The translations under genes and the position numbers were made by a program. A DNA stretch of 64,000 nucleotides from Prinsepia uniflora (Eukaryota > Streptophyta > Magnoliopsida > Rosales > Rosaceae), in NCBI GenBank assembly GCA_032719365.1, contig CM064876.1, forward strand, positions 58,399,864-58,463,863, read 5' to 3'. Shown piece after piece: positions 37,501-49,344 of the stretch (its first letter is position 1; every line of letters starts with the position of its first letter). The notes beneath the pieces are model-generated. The model searched no databases, was not told the origin of the DNA, and saw only the letters and a list, made by a program, of their open reading frames with translations.

Positions 37501-37797
37501 TGGTTTTTGTGGCATGCATACGTTTTTATTGGAGGGCATAAATGTCTTATAAATGTATTTGATGAACTTACTGGTTTTTGTCCACTCACAGCTTTTGGTT
37601 TTAATGCCCTTCAGGTTGATCACGGATGCGATTGCAGCAGAGACTGGGACATTGCATACCTCCTCCATCGATCCTTGCGCACTCTGGATGCCCTGTTTGG
37701 GCAGTGGCTCGTGGTTATCCCTTGTCTGACACCCCTTGTTGGACGGGAGCAGGGCACATTCCACGGTAATCCCGGGGGATTGGGATGGGTCCTGTCA
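34597..37797 (+). repeat. 3' LTR of the + strand LARD
   Basis: 3,201 bp, nearly identical to 28244-31443. Hairpin array 1 is at 36574-36959 and array 2 at 37147-37268. The inverted pair is at 36339-36350 and 37580-37591. The 79-aa ORF beginning at 35321 (and 28967 in the 5' LTR) is present in both LTRs but has no recognisable domain. Confidence 0.93.
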
Positions 37798-39099
37798 ACC
37801 CGTCCCAAATTCCATGATTAGATTAGTGACTAATCACGATTAGTGAGGCTAATCCGTGATTAGTAGAGCGAAATCGGACGAACGGTGCGAAATGACCGTT
37901 TTGCCCCTGATGGTGGCAAAACGTTGACTTTTTAATCGGGCAGTCAAATGGACTTTGACCGATGACCGTGACGTAGTTCGTGACGTCCCGAGTTCATAGA
38001 CAGGTGGCACGTTCAATTCCGACGTTCGAGGAGGAAGTTATGACGTTCGGAAGTTTAGGGGCATTTTGGTAATTTTGGTTAAATGGGGTCAAATGTTGAC
38101 TTTTTGACCGGGAGGTCCGATGGCCGAGGGCCGAAGACCGTTACGTAGATAAGGACGATACGAATCCATAGGCTGGCGGCACACTGAAATCGGACTTCGA
38201 ACGGGAGAGTTATGGGTCACGGAAGTTCGATTTCACTATGCACGAACTTCGAGACGGGGACGTTTTGGCGAAATCTGATTGGGTAGATATTTTAGTGGGT
38301 CCCATGGATGAGTGACAAGTGTCACTCATCCTATTGGTCAATACCCTTAATTTTTGGATCTAATTAATAAAATATTATTATTTTAATTATTTTATAATTA
38401 ATTCTAACAACTATTAATCCTAACCATCCATTTCAACCCTACCTTTTAATCCTCACCATCAATTCTCTATTCTCTCATCTGATCACATCTCCTTCTCTCT
38501 TCTCTTCCACGGCACCCTCACCATTTTCATTTCATTTTCTTCTATTTTCCTTCAAAACCCGAAAACCCCCATTAACCCATATTCTTCATTTTCTTCAAAA
38601 CACAGCCAACACCCACACTCCCTCATCATCTGCGACTGAGACCAGAGAGATAATGTGAGGATGTGACGATGAAGGACTAAAGGACACGGTGGCTGAGGAC
38701 GACGGAGGACACGGCGGGAGGAAACCCGAAAAGGTAGGTTTTAGGGTTTGAATTTGAAACTTGAGTTTTATTGGGTTTGAATCGAAACTAATAATTAGGT
38801 TGTGATTCTGGGGACTTGAGGAGGCTAACAGGATCGAATGAAGTGGCGGGGGACGACGGTGCAGCCCAGAAGGACGGCCGGAAACTGGGCGACTGTTCTT
38901 GGCACCGTAGGTAATTATCGCGACCCGTTTCATAGTTTTTAAGCCCATGGATCTTTAGGTTAGGTTGAGAGGAGTAGAATGGGACAAACAGGAGGAAAAA
39001 TGGTGGCCGGAGCAGGGAGAACAGGCCGGGTCAAGCCGCGGGTCACGGCGACCCGATTACTGGTATTCGGGTCGACCCGCGGGAGGACAGAGATGACAG

Positions 39100-39265
39100 G
39101 TGACGTCATCATGCTGACGTCATCATGTCAGCGATGACGTCAGCATTGTCAGATCTGACAATGTCAGCTGACATGTCAGACAGTGGGCCAATGGGAGCAT
39201 GACACGTGTCACTGTCAGGGGCTGTCAGTGATGACGTCATGCTGACGTCAGCGATGACGTCAGCA
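39100..39265 (+). repeat. TGACGTCA cluster and 20-bp perfect palindrome in the solo LTR
   Basis: Several TGACGTCA (bZIP/TGA-type) words lie between 39100 and 39265. Between them, CATTGTCAGATCTGACAATG at 39144-39163 is a perfect 20-bp palindrome, followed at once by the palindrome GTCAGCTGAC. It could bind bZIP factors or fold as RNA. Confidence 0.7.
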
Positions 39266-39831
39266 GGTACTGTAGCAGGCGCGTGAAGCCCACGCGCAGC
39301 CACTTCAGGAGGCACGTGAGCGCGCGTGGCAGGGAATCTGGGGAAGGTTCCAACATACGAAATCATCTATTCGATGTAACGAACATTTTGGGACTGGTTT
39401 CGTGTCGATCGGACACCGTCTCGATATGTTTCGGAGCATCGGAAGGTTTAGGTTTGGGATTAAAAATAGTTAAAAATACGGGAAAATTACGGGGCTTTGG
39501 TAGGAGGTTAATTAAGTAGTTATTAACCTTCTATTACGATTTGGACAGGTTTGGGAGTCCCGGTGACGGTGATCGGCTCGGGGAGCCGTATGGCACGCAA
39601 ATCGAGGCGGCAGCTCGGACGGTCTGTGAGTGGACCTTGTTTTCTAAATTGGTGCATGCATAAATGTTTATTATATGTTTTATTACTTGTTTGATGATGC
39701 CATGGGTGCATTTTTATGTGGTTACGTATAAGCACGTATTTTGAGGTTTCGGCCTTATACGGTGCTTATACGGGTCTGTATTTCTTTATCGATTTAAATG
39801 AACTGAATTTGGATTTCAAAATGATAAACTC

Positions 39832-40160
39832 GGGTATAAAACCCATTTGGTTTTGTCTCGGGCATATGACCTCAGATTCCGGGCACGGTGCCCAGTTGGT
39901 GTCCTATGTTCGGGTACGAGACCCAGTCACTTTACGGTTTATGATTTCAGGTCAGGGAACCTTAAATGGAGTCCCAGGTTCATGACGGTTTATGGGAACC
40001 GGCATGAACCCTTGTTATGGTATTATGGTACATGACGGTTTATGGGAACCGGCATGAACCCTTGTTGGTTATTACGGTACATGACGGTTTATGGGAACCA
40101 GCATGTTACCTGATTATGGATATTATGGATCATGACGGTTCAGGGGAACCGGTCATGAAT
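39832..40160 (+). repeat. Hairpin array of the third LTR type, plus 50-bp repeats
   Basis: Units GGGTATAAAACCC (39832), GGGCACGGTGCCC (39881), GGGTACGAGACCC (39912) and AGGTCAGGGAACCT (39949). Then come about four copies of a roughly 50-bp unit containing CATGACGGTTTATGGGAACC (about 39980-40160). It occupies the same position as the arrays in the other LTRs. Confidence 0.75.
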
Positions 40161-40902
40161 GTTTATGTTATGTATATATATGTTCGTCTACCTTCCTTTA
40201 CTTCTATTATCTCCTCCGGGGAGGGTCGTTGGCCTGGGTGGACCCCGGAGTAGTCACGGAGCACCGACTGAGTGGAGTCACCCCCCAGTTGGGTTCCTTA
40301 CTCTCAGGAAGGCTATGATTACTATTACCTCGGGTAGGGTCAGTGGTCTGCGGACATTGATCTTGACTTTGAGAAGACTCGGATTGAGACCTGGGTAGCA
40401 CGCGCGTGGCTTTGGATACCGTGACAGGATTGGTTGTGTGACTTATATATATGTATGTGATGGATATATGATATATGATATGTGGTGTGTACAGGTGTGC
40501 ACAGGATTTGGGAGTGGCCCCATATGGTCGTTTTTATTGTGGTCCTTTCGACCTTAGTTTATATCTGCTTTGGGCTTAGTCCCACATATGGTTGTTTTGG
40601 ATAAATGGTTTTCGAATGCATGCATGCTTTTTAGTGGAGGGTACAAATGTCTTCCTTATTAAATGTTTTATAAACTTTTGTTTTGTCCACTCACAGTTTT
40701 TAATGTTTTGACTGCCCTTCAGGTTGACATCGGATGTGGGCTGTAGCAGAGACCGAGATATCACATACCTCCTCCGGATCCTGGCGTACTCTGATAGCCC
40801 GGGAGGGCAAAGGACGAAAATATCCCTTGTCTGACACTTCGTGTCAGACGGGAGCAAGGTCATCCCGCACTAATCCCGGGGGGATTGGGATGGGTCCTGT
40901 CA

Positions 40903-41396
40903 AATTATCCAGAAGTATACCGAGTATGCCGAATTATACTCACATGATCATCGTGTACTCTTTTGTCCTATGACCAGAGTTATTTTGTCTCACTGGGTTT
41001 TGTTACCTGGCTAGGTTTTAACGAGACACACATTTTGGTATGGTCACCCTACTAACAATGCATCCTGAAGATGCTATGATTTGACTCATATGTATTTGCT
41101 CATCTTTTCCCTTTGACCACGGTTTTTTCCTATTGGGTTTACCGGATAAGGTTTTGGTGAAGCAACACTGATACATTTTATCTCAAAGGCGTACTATCTA
41201 CCCGTATTCCAGAAGAGGCGACATCAACTACCTCAGAAGACTCCAATGTAATCACTTACACGAACGTTGCACTCTTTTTCCTTCGACCAGGGTTATTTTT
41301 GTCTCATAGGGTTTTTGTTACCTGACAAGATTTTAACGAGGCAATACAAAAGCGCATAGCCCAGCGACATCATTACATGAAATATCCAAGAGGGAG
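40903..41396 (+). repeat. Copia 3' non-coding end with repeated module
   Basis: Copia sequence resumes with CCAGAAGTATACCGAGTA, close to the bases left of the insertion. A module (CTTTTTCCTT..GACCA.GG, then CACTGGGTTTT or CATAGGGTTTT, then AACGAGGCA) recurs around 40950, 41100 and 41270. It leads to the purine tract CCAAGAGGGAG before the right LTR. Confidence 0.7.
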
Positions 41397-41570
41397 TGTT
41401 GTAAATATATTTATGTATGTGGCTATTTATGTAATATTGTGAAAGATAGTTTATTCAGATGTAAAGATGGTAGATATGTAATTTGTGTTTTGTACTTAAC
41501 CCTAACCCTACTTCTATATAAGTGAGTTTAACTGAATGAAATTGTAGATACGTTTTGATCGTGTTCACAA
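41397..41570 (+). repeat. Copia right LTR
   Basis: Starts TGTTGTAAATATATTTATG like the left LTR and matches to GTTCACAA. The expected terminal ACAACA is replaced by an A-run, so the right boundary is damaged. No clear target duplication remains. Confidence 0.85.
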
Positions 41571-43431
41571 AAAAAGCTAGTTTTGTTTGTTTATATCCAA
41601 TAAAAACTCTTTTGAGAGAAATCTCACTCGATAACTATTTTTATTTCATACCATGATATTGAAACAAGAAATTATATATTGAATAATACCACTGAAATCA
41701 TAATACTATCGACCATTAATATCATAATTAAAATGACCAGAACATTTAAAGAATTCGTTCTTATTCACAAGCAAGTATCCTTAATACATAAACATGAATT
41801 TCTCTTTTAATATCTCTTTAAATAGAAATTTTACAATTCGTTAGAAATTATATTGTGGAGAAATTTTGTGCACTCTCAATAAAAGAAAGATGATGAAACT
41901 TATGAATCAAAGCATGAGAATTAAAAATTCTAACTTGATTACCATGATCAATGGCGAAGGTTAGGAGTTTTATACGACTGGCCGGGCTAATATTTCTAAA
42001 GTCTAGTTTATTATATTATAAGAAAATTTTCAAACTTATCATATTAAGTATGTTTTTCACTAAAACTGCAAGTAAAAGTAAAATGTCATAAATGAAGAAA
42101 GTTCATTCACATATACAAATATTAACAATATATAGACATATCATAATAGTATTATACGTCTTCAATTTACACAATTTCAGCATAGGGCAGCCCACACTAC
42201 CCTCCGCCCGTGACCATGATGTAAATGGAGGGTCAATTATTTTTCCTTAGTTTATCTCTAGTCATCTAAAATTTCGTATTCGCTTCCCTACTTCAACATC
42301 GTTTGTATGAAAAAATATTAAGTAAAATATTGAAAATAAAGTAGTATTTTTTCACGTCTACTAGCTTTAACCTCGAATGCTGTCATCCATACACAAGTTT
42401 TAATTTTTCTTTGTTAAACAACTGACCATTATCCAAATTATATTGTTGTAGGTCACTCAGAAAGTGCCACAGGAATAAGTAGGTCGACTTGGTGCCATTG
42501 GGATAAATTTTGATAAGAAGAAGCACCAATTACATACTAAGAGAGCTAGACGCTCATAGAGAATAGATTAGGGTCCAACCCCCATTTATTATGCACCCAC
42601 TACGTTCGGCCACACCTATAGGATGCAGTGTTCATGCAATATCTCCCCTTCACCTAGCCTTCTCTCATTTTTTTTTCCTTTCCTATTGGGAAAAAAAATC
42701 CTCAAATTTCACTCTAATATTAGATATCGATTTTGCTATTTAAAAGAATCGAACTTGAAATTTCACACATAATGAGCAGAGAGGAATACTAGATCATACA
42801 ACCATAGCACATAACATTACCCGTAGAAAAAAGGAAAATAATTAAACGTGGTATGAACGTATAGTCTAGTAATATTCTTCAATGCTTATTATGTGAGAAA
42901 ATTTAGATTCGACTCTTGTAAATAGAGAAGTCGATTATATATTGTAATCTTCATCTTTCGTATCAATGTATCAAAAAATATATATTCCATTTTATGTGAG
43001 AAACCTTGGTTAGGAGTTGATGTATATATGTTACATTGTACTTCAAATTAAAATAACTTGAACATTTCAAATTCTAACAACTTGAACATTTCAAATTCTA
43101 ACTAGATCAGTGGGTCAAGATCAATTCATAACTAAGGTTGAAGCTAATCAAGGATGACTAAAATAATTTACTTATATATAACATATATATATATATGTAG
43201 CACTTTATATGATAAATATTTTTTTTCCAATATTAAAATAGTTGACTAAACATGTTAGGAAATAATAGTAATATGAGATATGGTAGAGAATCTAATCTCT
43301 TTTCAAGGTCAACATGTATTAGGACAAGTTTTTCCTACTTTATGGGAAAAAAAAAAATACAATAAGTAGGGCAACTTTTAACCTTGTCAAGTACTTCTTC
43401 CTTTTCCCACACTCAACAGAAGAAGAATCAT

Positions 43432-43533
43432 TGTGGATTAGAAAATGGGTTTATACTTAACTGTGGATTAGAAAATGGGGTTTATGCTTAACTGTGGATT
43501 AGAAAATGGGGTTTATGCTTAACTGTGGATTAG
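43432..43533 (+). repeat. 31-bp tandem repeat, about 3.3 copies
   Basis: Unit TGTGGATTAGAAAATGGGG plus TTTATGCTTAAC, starting at 43432, 43462, 43493 and 43524. Confidence 0.85.
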
Positions 43534-45015
43534 TCATTAAATCCAATTGTTTAAAACAGACAACAATATGCTGTTGGCACTACTCTCTTATTGGAAATTA
43601 ATTAACTCAGTACTTCAATTTAGAGTTATTAAAGTATGTGAATGGTTTAAGTTAGAACTTTTTGAATTTTGTACAAGTGAGTAAAGAATTTTGGAGGATA
43701 TATGCAAATTTCAAGCTTTTTTAGAAACCAAATGTAGCTCACAAGTTACTATGTTTGTTTGTTTCCTTGGCAAGGCAGCTGGAATGCACATACAAAAGTC
43801 TAATCTACAAGAGGGAGATTTCAAGGGTTCTTAATTATGAACTTGGAACATTTTATGCCATATATATATATATGTATGGATGCTATGAAGAATTTTATTT
43901 GGGCTAGGCAAGAAGCAGGTTCTCCTCTATTGACTTGACATTTAGGAATTGTGAACCATACCATTTCCTCATAGTACCTAGCTATTGTTACCTTTTAAAA
44001 ATGAAAACTTTAATAGAATAATTATTTGGTTCAGTAGTGACAGGTATTCAGAATCTAAATTTTTATAAACGAGTGATTGTTGTATGAATAGATTATAATT
44101 CAATTAATAGAAAACTATCAAAACAAAGCTTTAGCAACTTTTAACATGATTCTTCCATCTACTAGGAGTCATTTATTATTAAGTGCCAATTCATCCAAGA
44201 ATTTTTTATTTTTTCATATGTCGCTCGTCGCCACCTCTGTATATAAGCAAGTCTTAAATTTGTAAAAAATGCTATTATGAAATGAGCGTTGATTATAATT
44301 AAATATCGATTTCAATTTTTAAAAAAAATAAAAATCAAACTCAAAACTGCAATTCATCTACTAAACTATGTATAGTACTAGTACTGATATTCAACATACA
44401 AACAATAAGGCTGCAGCTTAATTAGTTCTATGGTATTGCTTTTCCTAATGTCAGGAAAAATCTCCGACCTCTCATCTTCAATTGAAAAAAAAAAAAAAAT
44501 TGACTTGGTATTAAGATAAGTCAAAATGTTCTATTATCTCTCGAAAAAAAAAATAGAAGAAATTGTATTTTATATCCAAAATGACTAAGTTGAATTTGTA
44601 TTTTCAACGAAGTAACACCTCAAAAAACTCATGGGTTATACTGAATTCTTTTTGTCAAGTAACACCTCAAAAAACTGACGTATCTAATCACTATACTTAC
44701 CATTTAATTATTAGTCTTATCCTAATCAAACCCATGAGTTGTACAACCCACAAACATATGTCTTCACTAAAAACTAAATTACCCAAAAATAAATGACCTT
44801 GAGACTATCTAATTACTCTTTCCCAATACCATAGGGTTACAATATAAAATCATACGGTTAAGAAATCATGAAAAATATTTTCTCCTTGGATACATTGATA
44901 ATTTGATATGGGAGAGGGGGGATTACATTAATAAATATTCGGTCGCTCTTTAACAAAATCAAATCCAATATATCCCACACCAAATATATATAAAAAATAC
45001 TACTACATCATAATA

Positions 45016-45200
45016 TTGAGTGTCACGAAATGATTAAGAATCAATCATGTATGATTTTCAGGTTTAAAAAAAATTGTGGGAATTTTGGATGGTAACTTTA
45101 AGTGTCATGAAATGATCAATCATGTATAGTTCTCAAGTTAAAAAAAAAAATTTATGTACGATTGATATGACAGTAGGAATTTTGGATGGTTGGCATTTTA
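45016..45200 (+). repeat. Imperfect tandem duplication of about 90 bp
   Basis: The words TGTCACGAAATGAT, CAATCATGTAT and GGAATTTTGGATGGT recur in order in the two halves. Confidence 0.55.
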
Positions 45201-46397
45201 AGTGGAGATGTGCTTTGAAGTGGATCTGAAATAGTAGGCAGACCAAGTTGATGAATAAACAAATTATGGAAAATGTGGGATCCCCGGGCCTTTCAAGTTG
45301 CAGATATGTGGCTTTCAAGTTCCACATTATGAGTTAGAGTTGATCTTGATTCTATGAATCAAAGATAAGCAATATTCTTCCCGTTATTATAACACAATGA
45401 TTAGTGTTATCCAAAATAACACCAAATCTTCAAGATGTAACTTGATTATCAAGTCTTTTGGTAGCTGAGGGAGATCATCAACACTCATCAACGGTATGAT
45501 TGCGGGGCTTCTATCCTTGCAAACAAGACTCATTTATAAGTGTTTTTTTTTTTAGTAATTATACTGGGGGATGTAAATTATATTATACACATTAAATACC
45601 ATTTTTTGTATGAGAATCGAACTTCGAACTTCTTACGGTATGATGAAGTAAAAATACATGACATTGGGATACTAATTGGCCGGCCGTGAGTAGTTTTGAG
45701 TAAAGAAGAAGATGCTGTTTGAACCAGCTATGACTATTTATTTACCACAAAAAATTAATAGAAAGTGATTTAATCGGGCTCAATTATCATTTCAAAGTAA
45801 ATATATAAACATTTATATTAAAAGCATTTTTCTTCAAAATACTTTTTATTTAATATTGAAAAATATTTTAAAGTTAAATAACATACCTCAATATATATAT
45901 TATACACACACATATATGAGTCTGAGTTTAAAACTTTATCAAGAGAAAACGTAGTAAAAAACCTATGAAACCAATCTAAGCCATGAAAACGGGATGGCCT
46001 TCGTCGGCAGGGGCTGGCAGCATTTGATGTAAAAGTACATCATTAGAGTAATGCACGTACTTGCAGATCTTCTGGGCGAATATGCTCCTCCTCCTTTATT
46101 TTATTGATACAAATTAAAGTACGATCAGATTGGATTACGATTCGGTTCAAACAGCATCATAAAAAAAAAATTATATAAAGTGAAGTTTTAATAAAAACAC
46201 ATAGATCCAATGAAAATACAATAATTTTCAGATATATAATTCCGCAAATTTTAATTATATATATTTCGTAACACCAAACATGATTTGTTTTTCCACCGAT
46301 ATGAGCTGGAGATTTAACTTCGATGGGTTCAAACTCAAACATGTATACTTTGGAACCTATTCTAAATTTTCAAAATCACAAATATATTAAATAATTT

Positions 46398-46419
46398 ATA
46401 TATATATATATATATATAT
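46398..46419. repeat. (TA)n microsatellite
   Basis: About eleven TA dinucleotides. Confidence 0.85.
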
Positions 46420-46493
46420 TTTATTAATCAGTACCTGAAGTTATCTACGAAATTCAAAAGTTAAGATTGGGTAATATATTCTTGTCATATATG

Positions 46494-47294
46494 TAGGGGT
46501 GGGTACTCTTAAAAACATTAATCGATTCGCTATAAACTGTCATTTATTTAACGGTTTGGATTTGACTGGATAAAAGTCAAACTGTTTGAAAATTTAAACT
46601 GCTCTGTTAGTAACGGTTCGATTTCGAATTTTCATTTTCAAAATTTGATGAAATTTAAATTGGACTATTAAGTAATATATTAATTTTTAAGTATTATTTG
46701 TCACTCTATAATTAGTTGTGAGTTACTTACCATATACTCATATATACACATAAGTACCATTTTCTAATGGAGAATTAATTCCCTATATTAATTAAATTAA
46801 AACTATACCCTAGCCACTAGCCTACTACCAAGCAAGAACCAAGAGAAACAAAGCCTCAAGGAGAACAAGCTCAACCAGGAGGCAACAACACCAAACATCC
46901 CACGCATGGGAACAAAGCTAAACAAGATACTCAAATTTTAAGAGAAACTTAAAGCTATTCACTTAGATTGATCAACTACTAAGCTAGCTCACGGGGCTTC
47001 CTTATTATTTGCAATTCTTCACAAATCTCACATCTTCTATTTACACTCTTCAAAATAGTCATCTTTTCTTCATATTAAATTTCGCCTTTCTATTTCTCTG
47101 AATAACTTGCATTCATTTCGTCATTCATCCATGGTTCTTTCATGGGTTCTACAAACCTTTATCTTGGTAACAGGTTGATTTGAAACGGTTTCATTTTTAA
47201 TTTTAGAAAATCCAAATCATATTGAAGCATTAAGATTTTAACGGTTTGAATTTGAATATTGCCAATATCATTATCGAATCCCACCATACCCACA
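46494..47294. mobile_element. Possible hAT-like MITE or remnant
   Basis: Starts TAGGGGTGGGTA and ends near CCATACCCACA, giving weak inverted ends of a type common in plant hAT MITEs. It has AACGGTTTGGATTTGA near the left end and AACGGTTTGAATTTGAATA near the right end. No convincing 8-bp target duplication. Confidence 0.3.
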
Positions 47295-48756
47295 GTGGCA
47301 TAGTCAGGATTTAACATCAAAGGAGAACTAATCATTTTTATATATGCAAGTACTTCTAATTGATAATATTTTTATTTATTGGTTATCACAAATTTGCAAT
47401 CATAGTTATACAAAATTTTACATTTAAATAAATTTTCAAGAGTCTTTTTTGGTGGTTTCTCAAGAAAAAAAATGGTTTAACGACTTTATTTTTATTTTAT
47501 TTATTTATTTATATAAACAGTATAAATCATATATTCATGCGCTTAAATCTAATAAAATAATAACTTAAGAAAATTCATAAGTGATTCACTGCGATTGTAA
47601 ACATTCCTAAATGGAAAAAAATAATAAGAGAAGTAGAAATAGAAACACAAATGATTGTAGACTAACTTAAGTCAATAATCACCTTGATCATTGCCAATTT
47701 TGGTTTTATTTTAATGGTACGTAACTACCACTAAATGATTTTATTTTCAATTTAAATTAATGGTTTTATTTTTTATTATACTTGGAGTACTTTTATAAAA
47801 TTAATGTAATTTAAATTTTATAAAATTAAAAATTTTGGCCCTTGCCTCTTCCCATTAGAAACATAAATAATAGCCTTGACCAAAATATATGAATACTGTC
47901 ACATTGAGGGGCTAAACTTTGTCCCTAACCCTTGCCTCTACCACTAGACATACTCTTAGGTAGTTTAGTATTATCACATCAACTTATTATTTTTCTATTC
48001 ATTATTCCTCACATGTCAAATTTTCACATATATAAATTTAATTATTTATTACTATCACTTAAATTAGTTTAAATTACAAAAAATAAAATAAAAAAGAGAA
48101 CAACCGTGAGCGTTCACTGCCCACCTAGATGACCTGCCCTTCTCGCCCACTTGTATTCTCGTAAGGTATGTTAAAAAATTTCTTAATTATTCCCACTTCT
48201 CTCACTCTCTCTGATTCATATAATAAACCCTAATTCCTTAAGATTTTGATAGATTGGTTCGTAATCGGAAGAGACGCCAATGATTTCCTTTCCGATCTGT
48301 GCTTATGATTTCTTCTGATGCGTTACATATGGAACTCAAAACCAACTATACTAACAGTAACAACAACACAGTGAGAGGATGAAGACGATGTCAACGATAA
48401 CAAGCGACGAGAGAGAGTTTCCTTCCTCTTTTGTTTCATGTATTTTTTTTTTCTTCTTCCTTTCGATTTATTCATGAAGTGAGCGGTGGCACTACAATGT
48501 TTCTCTCCTTTTTTTTTTCTTTTTTTTTTTCTCTCCCGTTATATATATTATGCGGTAAATATTCAAGGTTGATTTATCTTTTTTATTTTACTTTTAATAT
48601 TTAATCGAATCTAAGTGGCATAGATAAATTATGAATGGAAGGACTATAGTCAAATAGGTCTAGTTGAGTTGGTTCTAATGTTGATTTGTAGATAATTAAT
48701 TCCAAATTCAAAATCTAATAATATATTGTATGAAAAATTTACAAAATTTTCCCCTC

Positions 48757-48759
<3 letters not shown>

Positions 48760-48791
<32 letters not shown>
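48760..48791. repeat. (TA)n microsatellite
   Basis: About sixteen TA dinucleotides, just left of the Gypsy-like element. Confidence 0.85.
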
Positions 48792-48793
<2 letters not shown>

Positions 48794-48829
48794 GGAAGGA
48801 CTATGAGTGATGTAGTGGTACTGGACCAT

Positions 48830-49344
48830 TATTGATGCAGAAATCGTCCGGACTTGTAGAATTTTTTCTTGATCCCTACACACAATAACAAAAAATAATC
48901 GGGGTTAAGCTTGAAGCCCGAGAGGGTGATTCAACCAAGAACATTTTGATGCGTAAGTCAGTTTAATTGAGAGAAATAAACCGGCAGAGTTTCAGTATGA
49001 GTTTTGAATCACCTTTAAAGGTGAGTGAGACCATGTATTTATAGTGAAACCTTGAGAGTCACTGGAGTGTCTGATTGGCTGAAAGAGATAGTGTTTAATA
49101 AGTGATTCTACCAAGAGAAATCACTATTATTAACTATATAAATAATAATAATAAATAACTCACTGAGAGATTATTTATTATCGGCATTGATCTGATTAAT
49201 TAATATATTTAATTGATAAATATATTGAATTAATACAGAGATCGTGTGATGCTGTCATCATATTTACCAGGGGTAATATCGGTATTATGAGAGTTATGAG
49301 TCACGTGGCAGCTGCATAATTTTCTAGCGATTTATGGTTCCACA
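48830..49344 (-). repeat. 3' LTR of the Gypsy-like element
   Basis: About 515 bp, matching 57325-57878 over its length, for example AATAAACCGGCAGAGTTTC and GAGTCACGTGGCAGCTGCAT. Confidence 0.85.

Larger units (their letters stand above)
28244..37797 (+). mobile_element. Young LARD-type non-autonomous LTR element, + strand
   Basis: 9,554 bp. LTRs 28244-31443 and 34597-37797 are TGTAACG...CCTGTCA, 3.2 kb each. By hand count they differ at only about 18 positions (roughly 0.6%). The target duplication is ACCCG. The primer site TGGTATCAGAGC (31447-31458) is a perfect tRNA-iMet-type sequence. The polypurine tract AAGGAGGGAAGA lies at 34584-34595. No gag or pol. By structure it is a recent insertion that must have moved with proteins from another element. 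Confidence 0.95.
37803..40902 (+). mobile_element. Solo LTR related to the LARD LTRs, inserted in Copia
   Basis: Main body of the LTR whose first 12 bp are at 28232-28243; total about 3,112 bp. It ends GGGATGGGTCCTGTCA. Flanks are AAGTA (28227-28231) and AATTA (40903-40907), which match at 4 of 5 bases and fit an old target duplication. It contains the GC hairpin at 39279-39297, the inverted pair CTGTGAGTGGAC (39624-39635) and GTCCACTCACAG (40685-40696), and its own hairpin array. No partner LTR is seen. Confidence 0.88.
12483..41570 (+). mobile_element. Degenerate Copia (Ty1) retrotransposon expanded by nested insertions
   Basis: It is bounded by two similar short LTRs (12483-12658 and 41397-41570). 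A + strand Copia pol order lies between them (integrase C-terminal part, RT, RNase H end), with a purine tract CCAAGAGGGAG before the right LTR. Removing the LARD at 18444-27957 and the LTR/LARD complex at 28232-40902 leaves about 6.9 kb, a plausible Copia size with extra sequence near its 5' end. Pol is full of stops and frameshifts. Confidence 0.85.
41571..48829. other. AT-rich gene-free stretch
   Basis: No ORF here has recognisable domains or a splice-consistent structure. The ORFs of 60-77 codons are AT-rich and low in complexity. It holds small repeats listed separately, several poly(A)/poly(T) runs and a possible MITE. The LINE seen left of the Copia does not resume here. Confidence 0.6.

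Noticed and set aside
48241..48480. Possible small gene with ATGAAGACGATG near 48378
   Set aside because: The frame closes quickly and no splice-consistent continuation or domain is seen.
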